From: Shinella sp. PSBB067
Lineage (GTDB): Bacteria; Pseudomonadota; Alphaproteobacteria; Rhizobiales; Rhizobiaceae
NCBI RefSeq assembly: GCF_016839145.1
Contig: NZ_CP069303.1
Location: 4,207,001-4,271,000 of the forward strand
Length of the DNA: 64,000 nt
Reading direction: 5' to 3'
A program made the position numbers and the translations under genes. Below the pieces are notes generated by a model. The model did no database searches and was not told the DNA's origin. It saw only the letters and a program-made list of their open reading frames with translations. This document shows, piece after piece, positions 40,157 to 47,010 of the stretch (positions are counted from its first letter, which is position 1; the number at the start of each line of letters is the position of its first letter).

Positions 40157-41626
40157 ATGGTGGAAAGAGACGGGACGCCGCCCCTGACCGAGACGCCGGT
40201 GCCGGCGGTCGGTTTCCTGTCCGGCCTTTCCGGAAAGCTCCTCCTGCTCACCGCCGTCTTCGTCATGATCGCCGAGGTGCTGATCTTCGTGCCCTCGGTC
40301 GCCAACATGCGCCTGATGTGGCTGCGCGACCGGCTGAACACGGCGGCCGCCGCCAGCGTCGTCATCGAGGGCCTGCCGGACCAGGAACTGCCGCGGCCCG
40401 TGCAGGAGGAGACCCTGCTGGCGACGGGCACCAAGGCGATCGTGCTGAAGAAGCAGGACGCCTCCCGCATGGTCGCCGCCGTCGACATGCCGCCGAGCGT
40501 GGACGCGCAATACGATCTTTCCGACGTCTCGCTGCCCGCCGCCATCTATGACGCCTTCGACACGCTGCTCTTCGGCGGCAACCGCGTCATCCGCGTCTAC
40601 GGCCCGGTCGGCGAGACGACGACGCGCATCGAGCTGCTGCTCGACGAAGGCGCGCTGCGCCGCGCCATGCTGCACTACGCGCGCAACATCTCCATCATCT
40701 CCCTGGTCATCTCGCTGGTCACGGCAAGTCCGATCTTCTTCGCGCTGAACCGCCTGCTGATTCGCCCGATCCGCCGCATGACGGCGAACATCCGCGATTT
40801 TGCCGCCGATCCCGCCAACCCGGCCCGCGTGCTGGAGCCGTCCGGCGGGCGCGACGAGATCGCCGTCGCGGGCGTTCACCTCGCCGCCATGCAGCAGACG
40901 CTGCAGCGCACGCTGAAGGAGCAGAAGAACCTCGCCGATCTCGGCCTCGCCGTGTCGAAGATCAACCACGACATGCGCAACATCCTCTCCTCGGCCCAGC
41001 TCATGTCGGACCGCCTGTCGGATGTCGACGATCCCGTGGTCAAGCGCGTCGCGCCGAAGCTCCTGCGCAGCATCGACAGGGCCGTGGGCTATACGAACGA
41101 GGTGCTTTCCTACGGCCGCATGCGCGAGCCGGAGCCGCGCCGCCGCTTCGTCGCGCTGCACCCGCTGGTTCAGGAAGTCTCCGAGGTTCTGGCGCTCGAT
41201 GCGCGCGGCGACATCGACTTCGTCGTGCAGATCGAACCCGGCCTTCAGGTCGATGCGGATGGCGAGCAGCTCTTCCGCGTCATCCACAATCTCTGCCGCA
41301 ACGCCGTCGAGGCGCTGGCGCAGGAGGCGGGCCTCAAGCAGCGCGCCGTGCTGGTGACGGGCCTGCGCACGGGCAGCGTCGTGTCCATCGCCATCGAGGA
41401 CAACGGCCCGGGCATGCCCGCCAAGGCGCGGGAAAACCTCTTTGCCGCCTTCCGCGGCTCCGTGCGCTCCGGCGGCACCGGCCTCGGCCTTGCCATCGCC
41501 CGCGAGCTGGTACTCGCCCATGGCGGCACGATCGCGCTCGTGGAAAAGGCGACGCCCGGCACGCTCTTCCGCATCGAGCTGCCGGACCGCCCCGTGCCCC
41601 TCGACGCCTTCCGCCACCGCGCCTGA
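40157..41626 (+). CDS. Sensor histidine kinase, orphan
   Basis: 489 residues. TM1 lies near residues 20-46 (GKLLLLTAVFVMIAEVLIFV), a periplasmic sensor of about 125 residues follows, then TM2 (ISIISLVISLVTASPIFF), a HAMP-like linker, the phospho-acceptor helix (SKINHDMRNILSSAQL, with His) and an HATPase domain (N box NLCRNAVEAL, G1 EDNGPGMP, G2 GGTGLGLAIA). ATG 40157 follows GGAG. No response regulator is adjacent: the upstream gene is a chemoreceptor and the downstream feature is tRNA-Arg. Signal and partner unknown. Confidence 0.92.
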   Translation: MVERDGTPPLTETPVPAVGFLSGLSGKLLLLTAVFVMIAEVLIFVPSVANMRLMWLRDRLNTAAAASVVIEGLPDQELPRPVQEETLLATGTKAIVLKKQDASRMVAAVDMPPSVDAQYDLSDVSLPAAIYDAFDTLLFGGNRVIRVYGPVGETTTRIELLLDEGALRRAMLHYARNISIISLVISLVTASPIFFALNRLLIRPIRRMTANIRDFAADPANPARVLEPSGGRDEIAVAGVHLAAMQQTLQRTLKEQKNLADLGLAVSKINHDMRNILSSAQLMSDRLSDVDDPVVKRVAPKLLRSIDRAVGYTNEVLSYGRMREPEPRRRFVALHPLVQEVSEVLALDARGDIDFVVQIEPGLQVDADGEQLFRVIHNLCRNAVEALAQEAGLKQRAVLVTGLRTGSVVSIAIEDNGPGMPAKARENLFAAFRGSVRSGGTGLGLAIARELVLAHGGTIALVEKATPGTLFRIELPDRPVPLDAFRHRA

Positions 41627-41693
41627 TGGCCGGGACTTGCCGCCGGATTGGGGCGGCTCCATGAAAAAAGTACATTATTTCTCTGAAAGACGC

Positions 41694-41722
41694 TTGCAAT
41701 GCGCCCGGCTACCCTTTAGAGA
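41694..41722 (+). promoter_or_regulatory. Probable promoter of tRNA-Arg
   Basis: TTGCAA and TAGAGA separated by 17 bp, about 40 bp upstream of the mature 5' end. Both boxes deviate from consensus. Confidence 0.4.
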
Positions 41723-41762
41723 ACCGCCTCGCAGCCGGGCACAACGACCCGCCACTGCCAGC

Positions 41763-41839
41763 GCACCCGTAGCTCAGCTGGATAGAGCACCAGACTACGA
41801 ATCTGGGGGTCAGGAGTTCGAATCTCTTCGGGTGCGCCA
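41763..41839 (+). tRNA. tRNA-Arg (ACG)
   Basis: 77 nt including an encoded CCA. The 7-bp acceptor stem (GCACCCG with CGGGTGC), the D arm with AGCTCAGCTGGATAGAGC, the anticodon stem CCAGA/TCTGG with loop CTACGAA, and the T arm with GTTCGAATC all fold normally. The anticodon ACG (wobble A, read as inosine) decodes CGU/CGC/CGA. Its 3' end is the left attachment repeat of the island. Confidence 0.97.
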
Positions 41840-41847
41840 TTCTTCCC
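41813..41847. repeat. attL direct repeat
   Basis: 35 bp from GGAGTTCGAATC to CATTCTTCCC, covering the T arm and acceptor 3' strand of tRNA-Arg plus 8 bp beyond the CCA. Identical to 48434-48468. Confidence 0.9.
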
Positions 41848-41913
41848 TTGGTATCTCAGGGCTTTCAAGCAAATCGAAGTGCGGTCGCGTTCCAACGCGT
41901 TCCGAAGGCGTTC

Positions 41914-42216
41914 CTACTTGGACGTTTCCGCTGCGTTCTTCCCGCTGCGTGCAGCCACGCGCAATTGCGCAACGGTGCGGGTCTTCTCGATCGTTTTCCG
42001 GTTATAGCGCTGCGTCGTTGCGGCGTTGCTGTGGTTTGCGTGGTGTCGAAGATGTTCGATATCGGCGCCAGCATCCGAGCCTTCGGTGACGCCGCCAGCG
42101 CGGCTATCACGGTTCCAGACGTTTTCCGGGACGCCTGCCTCTGTTGCCACTTCGCGCCAACGTTCGGCGAAATGCCTATAACGATATGGGAGACCTGTGG
42201 TCTCGCACTTGATCAT
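41914..42216 (-). pseudogene. Tyrosine integrase, C-terminal remnant
   Basis: About 100 residues from the first in-frame ATG at 42216 remain of a phage integrase. Arg-catalytic context is seen in WNRDSRAGG, the His pair in LRHHANHS, and the catalytic Tyr in TTQRYNR. The N-terminal arm-binding and core-binding domains are absent; the frame upstream of about 42225 reads through unrelated DNA. The stub lies 66 bp inside attL, the normal place for an integrase, so it is most likely the island's original enzyme, truncated by a deletion. Confidence 0.8.
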
Positions 42217-42293
42217 GGGGCCGAGCCGGATGCACCGGCGATCGCGATCAGGAGGCTGGTGTCGTCGCGCACGGCGTCGGTGAATTCTGTCAT
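42213..42293 (-). CDS. 26-codon ORF between two coupled phage genes
   Basis: Reads MTEFTDAVRDDTSLLIAIAG then ASGSAP. Its ATG overlaps the stop of the upstream 100-residue gene, and its TGA overlaps the first ATG of the integrase stub. The overlap chain suggests it is translated, but it may be a truncated gene start left by the deletion that removed the front of the integrase. Confidence 0.35.
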   Translation of the reverse strand: MTEFTDAVRDDTSLLIAIAGASGSAP

Positions 42294-42592
42294 GCGTCAG
42301 CCCTCCGGTTGGCGACGATGATCTGTGCGTGCCCGGATTTTCCTTCGTGATCTGCGATGGCGGATGGCAGGCCGTTTTCAATGGCACGCCGCAACGCCTT
42401 ACGGGATTTCCTGTCTTGGACAGAGGCCAGCATCGAGCCCGTAACAGCAACGATTGCGCTGGCAACCGCGTTGAGAATCGGTTGTCGACCTGACGATAAA
42501 AGCCGTTGGCCGAACTCCTCGATTTCCCGGGCCAGTATCTCGCCCAGTTCTTTTGCTTGCCGATCCTGCTCGGCTCTCCATTGATCGGCCAT
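42290..42592 (-). CDS. Phage-type hypothetical protein
   Basis: 100 residues, starting in the ATGA overlap with the nuclease gene. Acidic helical N-terminus (KELGEILAREIEEFGQRLLS), a hydrophobic stretch (ILNAVASAIVAVTGSMLASV) that could be one membrane helix, then a basic C-terminus. No recognised domain. The coupling with the nuclease suggests they came from the same phage module. Confidence 0.55.
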   Translation of the reverse strand: MADQWRAEQDRQAKELGEILAREIEEFGQRLLSSGRQPILNAVASAIVAVTGSMLASVQDRKSRKALRRAIENGLPSAIADHEGKSGHAQIIVANRRADA

Positions 42593-43665
42593 CAGTTCGG
42601 CTCCATGATCGGTTTCGGCTTGTAGGGATTGGTCTCGAAGAACGGCATCGGATCGAAGCCGAGACCCTGCAAATACGGGTCCTCGATCTCCTTCGCGCAC
42701 CAGCGGGTGTCGATGTACGGCGGCATCTCGGCGGTCTTCGTCTCGCCGGGATAGCCGGGCCAATGGTTTTCGGTCAGGCATTTGCGCCAGAGCAGGAAGG
42801 CGGCCGACGCCATCTTCTCGCCGATCAGCCGGCCGGCAGCGTCGACCTTCGCGACCGTGATCTCGAACGGCGGCTCCTGCTCCTGAACGATGAATCGGAA
42901 ATCGAGGCGTCGTTCGTGGCGGTCGATCTCGGGGAACAACTGCCGGAGACCACGCCGATAGAACGCTTCCTGGAAATGGTAGTTGTTGTTGAAGATGGTC
43001 CGGGCGACGTAATCGGGCGCCGCGCTGAGTTCCGTCGTCTTGTAGTCGATGATGGTGATCGTCTTCGCGCTGATCGACAGACGGTCCATACGAGCGCGAG
43101 ACCAGATACCGCCGCAGCGGTCCTGCCAGACGGCGGTTACCTCGTTGAAGCGCGGCCACGCCTCGTCACCACTGCCGGCGAGCGCGCGAACCGCATCGTC
43201 TTCGTTCTCGGCCAGCACGGCGCGGGCCTTCTCGACCATCGCCTGTACGGTTTCCATGTCCTTCTTGAGGAGGGCGATCGCGCCCTTCTCCTGCGCCTCG
43301 GTGCGTGCTTCCTGCGCGGCCTTCTTCTTGAAGTCGTCGAACATGAGGACGGAAATCACCGTCGGCTGGCCGAGCAACATGGCGTGCGCTGCGGATCCGA
43401 TGTCGCGCGCACGGCTGTTCGCCTCGTCCTTCTCTTCCTGCTTCGTAAGCCGCGGATGCGCAGAGAACGCATGCATCGGGCTCTGCAGGATCAGCTTCTC
43501 GGCAATCGACCGGCTGAGGCTGGGCTCGAATACCGGATCAGCGTGATAGGCGGCCTCGGGCATCGCATACAGGCCGGGCGCCGTGATCAGTTCGCCGGGG
43601 GCGGCCCCGGCGAGCATACCTTCCAAGAAGCTTTCAAATTTAGAGGTGAGTGATGTGTGATCCAT
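42592..43665 (-). CDS. RecE/exodeoxyribonuclease VIII-like PD-(D/E)XK nuclease
   Basis: 357 residues from ATG 43665. The fold is recognised from SSxxAHAMLLGQP-like (RDIGSAAHAMLLG), WSRARMDRL and IIDYKTTE, the last giving the D-x(n)-xxK catalytic core, then YHFQEAFYRRGL (QxxxY motif). Phage relatives degrade dsDNA ends for single-strand annealing recombination. No annealase (RecT/Beta) gene is next to it. Its start overlaps the start of the forward-strand virion gene by 13 bp, with no room for a promoter, so its N-terminus may be truncated. Confidence 0.78.
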   Translation of the reverse strand: MDHTSLTSKFESFLEGMLAGAAPGELITAPGLYAMPEAAYHADPVFEPSLSRSIAEKLILQSPMHAFSAHPRLTKQEEKDEANSRARDIGSAAHAMLLGQPTVISVLMFDDFKKKAAQEARTEAQEKGAIALLKKDMETVQAMVEKARAVLAENEDDAVRALAGSGDEAWPRFNEVTAVWQDRCGGIWSRARMDRLSISAKTITIIDYKTTELSAAPDYVARTIFNNNYHFQEAFYRRGLRQLFPEIDRHERRLDFRFIVQEQEPPFEITVAKVDAAGRLIGEKMASAAFLLWRKCLTENHWPGYPGETKTAEMPPYIDTRWCAKEIEDPYLQGLGFDPMPFFETNPYKPKPIMEPN

Positions 43666-44180
43666 TTTCGCTAGCGACCGCCGCATTCGGCATTGCACAA
43701 ACCGGCCTGGAGTTCATCGGTGCCCAGCAGGCCGCTAAACAGCAGAATGCCATGGTCCGCGAGAACCAGCGCAACGCAAACCTGAACGCCGCGCGCGAAT
43801 ATACCGACGTCCAGACCCGGCAAATCCAGGAAGAGGACGCCGCAGCCGTCCAGAAGCAGGACGTTGCGCGTGAAGCCCGAGCCGCCCGAGCGGCCACCAT
43901 GGCCGCAGCCGGGGAAGCCGGGGTGTCCGGCCTGTCCGTCGATGCTCTCCTTGCGGATGTCTATGGCAAGGAAGCCACGGCCAAGGACCGCATTTCGCAG
44001 AACACCGGCTTCACCACCACGAACCTCACGAGGGAGATGGATGGCGTCAAGGCGAAAGCCCAGGACCGCATCAACTCCATGCCGTGGGCGTCCGGCCCGA
44101 GCCCGTTTGCAGCGGCGCTCAAGATCGGCGGCGTTGGGCTGGATGCCTACAGCCGGCATCAGAGGACGAAGCAGGTTTGA
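43653..44180 (+). CDS. T7 gp14-like internal virion protein
   Basis: 175 residues; ATG 43653 follows AGAGGTGAG. It begins MCDPFSLATAAFGIAQTG, is rich in Ala/Gln with a long coiled-coil-like middle, and has the EAGVSGLSVDALLADVYG motif that I associate with gp14-type core proteins of T7-like podophages. In virions this protein is ejected with the DNA. It is alone here, without other structural genes, so it is a prophage relic although its frame is intact. A terminator follows. Confidence 0.72.
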   Translation: MCDPFSLATAAFGIAQTGLEFIGAQQAAKQQNAMVRENQRNANLNAAREYTDVQTRQIQEEDAAAVQKQDVAREARAARAATMAAAGEAGVSGLSVDALLADVYGKEATAKDRISQNTGFTTTNLTREMDGVKAKAQDRINSMPWASGPSPFAAALKIGGVGLDAYSRHQRTKQV

Positions 44181-44203
44181 GGCCGGATGGCTGAAAAGAA
44201 TGA

Positions 44204-44230
44204 GGGCCACGATGCGGCTCACCGTGGCCC
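44204..44230 (+). terminator. Terminator after gp14-like gene
   Basis: GGGCCACG pairs with CGTGGCCC around an 11-nt loop; CCGTCTTTT follows. It lies 24 bp past the stop. Confidence 0.7.
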
Positions 44231-44464
44231 CCGTCTTTTGCCCCTCTAGCAAATAGGGCCGGTGGCGGCTAACGCTGCCGAGAAGCAGACTAGTGGATGC
44301 CATCGGGGTCGCCAAGGGGTTTCCGAAAGGGTCTCCCCATCACCGCACTTTGCACCTTCGACTTCCACGGCAAGCGGTGTCCCGCTCGCACATAGATCAA
44401 GTTTCGTCTTTCTGATTTCGATGATTTAACCTGCTGTGGGATGACAATGATCCAACAACTGGGG

Positions 44465-44617
44465 TCATGAGAACATACGGTAAATCACCAGCGCTATAAG
44501 AGCGGCTACGATCACCATGACAGCTCGTCCCAACCACCGCATGAATCTCGACTTGGACCTATGCCCCGACATCATATTGCCGAGCACGTCACCAAGGAAT
44601 TCCAATAAGTCACTCAT
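44465..44617 (-). CDS. Small membrane protein (50 residues)
   Basis: Read directly from the reverse strand: it starts MSDLLEFLGDVLGNMMSG and ends ALIALVIYRMFS. A basic middle (GHRSKSRFMRWLGR) precedes one strong hydrophobic helix at residues 32-48. A GAGGT motif lies about 9 nt before the ATG. It could be a phage lysis accessory or superinfection protein, but no family was recognised. Confidence 0.55.
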   Translation of the reverse strand: MSDLLEFLGDVLGNMMSGHRSKSRFMRWLGRAVMVIVAALIALVIYRMFS

Positions 44618-44688
44618 GGTAGTCGACCTCAAATCGCGTCCGGCGACAGGGAGTTTGGCGTGGTTTTCGTTTATTTGGGGTTGATGCG

Positions 44689-44934
44689 ATGACCGTTCTC
44701 TATCGAAGGCAGCACAGGGCGTGTTACTCGGCTAGAGTTTTTAATCGCCGCCTCGCCAAGGACGAGCAACGCCTGTGGCCAGTTGCTAGTGTTCAGACCA
44801 CTAGAAAGATGAAGCTCATCTCCGAAAGCGGCCTCTACAAGCTCGTGATGCGCTCGGACAAACCCGAGGCGCGCGCCTTCCAAGACTGGGTGACCAAGGA
44901 ATGCCTCCCGTCGATCAGGAAGCACGGCGGCTAG
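44689..44934 (+). pseudogene. BRO-N antirepressor domain fragment
   Basis: 81 codons. The segment KLISESGLYKLVMRSDKPEA then RAFQDWVTKECLPSIRKHGG is the C-terminal half of a BRO-N domain, found in phage antirepressors. The first 40 codons do not match the usual BRO-N start, and the stop comes immediately after the domain, so both ends are truncated. DNA binding by the fragment is unlikely. Confidence 0.7.
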
Positions 44935-45356
44935 TTATCTTTTGAAATCTGCGTCGGCTTGCGTTCCCAAGGCTCGTATCCGGCCTTCTCGCGTTCGCTG
45001 TTTACGTCCGCCAGACATAGCCCCATTATCGCATGGGTCACGACCGAAGCCGGAGGCACGCGCCAATCGGCCGTGTGAGCTTTGTAATGTGCATCTACGA
45101 GGTCCACGAGCATATAGGCGCTGATGTCCTGCTCACGCATGCATTTGTTAACCCCTGTCCGCTGCGGCTGCATCCACGGCGGCTCACCTGGAGATGAAGT
45201 CCGCGTCCAGTGGTCCATCACGCCAGCTAGATAGGCGGCCTGCTCAACCTTGTTGACCTCTTTCCATCTGGCATAATTGGAAATGTAACTCGCACTTGCA
45301 GCACAAGGCACCGCTAGCGCGAACGCCAGTGCCAGCTTGAGAATAGAGCGGCTCAC
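44931..45356 (-). CDS. Small secreted protein of unknown function
   Basis: 141 residues from GTG 45356, preceded by AGGGGGTG. A clear signal peptide (VSRSILKLALAFALAVPCAA) is followed by a soluble domain with three cysteines (VNKCMREQD, IMGLCLADVN and one at the signal end). The size and cysteine pattern loosely recall Rap1a/Tai-type immunity proteins, but this is not established. Its last 4 bp overlap the BRO-N fragment end. Confidence 0.6.
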   Translation of the reverse strand: MSRSILKLALAFALAVPCAASASYISNYARWKEVNKVEQAAYLAGVMDHWTRTSSPGEPPWMQPQRTGVNKCMREQDISAYMLVDLVDAHYKAHTADWRVPPASVVTHAIMGLCLADVNSEREKAGYEPWERKPTQISKDN

Positions 45357-45571
45357 AGACAACACCCCCTGGGCTCGAACAGTCGCGGCTTTGATACCGC
45401 AAAAATTCGAGCCGGCAATCGATAAAGAGGAAACGCACGAGGCCCCCCGTGGCCCCCGGTCTACCATGGCCCCGCATCGCGACACCTTCGTTTTCCATAG
45501 CCATCCCAGGCGATTACCGCCTTGACCTTCGCCGCCCCTCCGGCATCCTTTGGGCGAACAGGGGGACGCAT

Positions 45572-45928
45572 ATGGAATTGACGAAAGAGCGGCGCGGCGG
45601 GGCCACGACGAAGCAAGGACTTCGGGATTTGTTCCGGTGCATGGAGGTGTTGCGTGGCGTCAATGCGGGGATGCCGATGCAGATGGCCTCCGTATTCCTG
45701 ATGATTGCAATGAAGCCCGGTATCCACCAGCGAGACCTTGGCGACCTAGTGAGCCTCAGTCAGTCCTCAATCTCCCGCAACGTCAACGCCCTAGCGGCGA
45801 TCACGCGACATGGGACGCCAGGACTGGGGCTGGTTGAGCAGCGCATCGGAAGTCTCGGCGCGAAGAGCCCCGAGCTTCACCTAAGCGCAACCGGGAAGGC
45901 GCTGGTCAAGCGACTTCTGCCGACGTGA
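45572..45928 (+). CDS. MarR-like winged-helix regulator
   Basis: 118 residues; ATG follows CAGGGGGAC. The central HTH is visible as GIHQRDLGDLVSLSQSSISR, then NVNALAAITRHGTPGLGLVEQ and a wing-like LSATGKALV tail. It is shorter than typical MarR proteins (about 140-150), lacking much of the C-terminal dimerisation helix. It lies 133 bp upstream of the serine recombinase on the same strand, with a set of inverted repeats between them that could be its operator. Confidence 0.72.
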   Translation: MELTKERRGGATTKQGLRDLFRCMEVLRGVNAGMPMQMASVFLMIAMKPGIHQRDLGDLVSLSQSSISRNVNALAAITRHGTPGLGLVEQRIGSLGAKSPELHLSATGKALVKRLLPT

Positions 45929-45934
45929 GGGCGT

Positions 45935-46054
45935 CTTGTCCGATAAGGTATAGGGATGGCGTACAGCGAAATCAGACCCAAAAACGTCCGATATGAATTG
46001 ACTTTCTAATTATCGGACGTTATTCCGATTGCATCTTAGACCTTATAGGACAAG
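45935..46054. promoter_or_regulatory. Nested inverted repeats at recombinase promoter (res-like or operator)
   Basis: An outer pair (45935-45949 and 46040-46054; CTTGTCCGATAAGGT against a 14/15 reverse complement) encloses a perfect inner 11-bp pair (45983-45993 AACGTCCGATA; 46011-46021 TATCGGACGTT). All four share GTCC(G/T)ATA. A TTGACT -35 box at 45998 with TATTCC 17 bp later lies inside. They could be subsites of the serine recombinase or sites of the MarR-like protein. Confidence 0.65.
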
Positions 46055-46061
46055 GTGTTTC

Positions 46062-46619
46062 ATGAAAATCGGATATGTGCGCGTCTCCACCACTGGCCAG
46101 AACGAAGCCGCTCAACTTGATATCCTCGCCCGAAATGGGGCCGAGGAAATGTTCATTGAGAAGGTGAGCGGCACGACCCGCGAGGGGCGGGAGAAGCTAG
46201 AGGAAGCCATTCGCTTTGCCCGCAAGGGCGATGTGTTGATGATAACCCGCCTGGACAGGCTGGCTCGCTCGGTACTTGATTTGAATGCCATATCCCAGGA
46301 GCTACAGGCCAAGGGCGTGGACCTCATCGCCACTGAGCAGAACATCGACACCACGACCGCTACGGGTCGCCTCATGTTCAACATGCTCGGGGCCATTGCC
46401 GAGTTTGAAACGGACCTCAGGAAAGAGCGGCAGCTTGAAGGTATCGCCAAGGCGAAAGAGGAAGGTCGCTACAAGGGGCGTCCCGTGACGGTCGATGGGG
46501 ATGCCATAAGGGCGGCACTGGCGGCTGGGGATAAGCCCACGGTAGTGGCGAAGCGGTTCAACGTGGCTCGGTCCACAGTTTATCGCATGATGGCAGAAGC
46601 GGCAGCAAGCCCCGCATAA
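46062..46619 (+). CDS. Serine recombinase (resolvase/invertase family)
   Basis: 185 residues. The catalytic Ser lies in GYVRVSTTGQN at residue 9-10, the Arg-rich active site in ITRLDRLARS, and the long E helix in GRLMFNMLGAIAEFETDLRKE. A C-terminal HTH_7 (IRAALAAGDKPTVVAKRFNV then ARSTVYRMM) completes it. It is the full length of small resolvases. In the island it may resolve multimers, invert a segment, or be the remaining integration enzyme. The promoter carries nested repeats. Confidence 0.93.
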   Translation: MKIGYVRVSTTGQNEAAQLDILARNGAEEMFIEKVSGTTREGREKLEEAIRFARKGDVLMITRLDRLARSVLDLNAISQELQAKGVDLIATEQNIDTTTATGRLMFNMLGAIAEFETDLRKERQLEGIAKAKEEGRYKGRPVTVDGDAIRAALAAGDKPTVVAKRFNVARSTVYRMMAEAAASPA

Positions 46620-47010
46620 CGAAGATCAACGCCGCCCCATTCCTCCCGCGCCTGTTTGTCGGGGTGTCTACTTGTTTTCCACAGGGAACAAGTGGCCCTC
46701 GGCTAGAGCTTGCCCCACGTAGCTGTGGCGGCATCCGCTCCATTTCCTCGCACTCCTGTCAGTTAGGGCGTATCTATATGTTTTCGAGGTGAGGCCGCTG
46801 GTCCACCTCCTGTCGCCTTTTCCAAACCCTAAGCACCGCCTGTATCTTCGGCTGGACGCGCCTCCTGGCCTCCTCCCTGAACGTGAAAGGGTAAATGCGG
46901 GAAGAGGACGCAACAGTTTTGCGGCGCGCTGAATAGCCGAGGTACAATCCTGGCTAGTCAGTAATGGGTGGATGTGGCATGTTCAGGGCCTGACGTAATG
47001 GGGGTGGGTA
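46620..47010. other. Spacer between recombinase and ATPase genes
   Basis: 391 bp. No gene is supported. It contains ACTTGTT-N10-AACAAGT (7-bp inverted repeat, about 46670-46693). A TACAAT box at 46943-46948 is a possible -10 for the ATPase gene, with no clear -35 partner. GGGGGTGGG just before 47011 is the ATPase ribosome site. A reverse-strand open frame at 46668-46913 has no family resemblance. Confidence 0.5.

Larger units (their letters stand above)
44181..44688. other. Island spacer containing a small reverse-strand gene
   Basis: 508 bp. It holds the terminator at 44204-44230 and the 50-codon membrane-protein gene at 44465-44617. The rest (44231-44464) shows no convincing gene and is less GC-rich than the core. 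Confidence 0.5.

Noticed and set aside
42592..43665. Cas4-like nuclease
   Set aside because: It has a PD-(D/E)XK core but no four-cysteine iron-sulfur cluster pattern and no Cas neighbours; the RecE/phage exonuclease type fits better.
46668..46913. 81-codon reverse open frame between recombinase and ATPase genes
   Set aside because: No ribosome site, domain or hydrophobic pattern; left as unexplained spacer.
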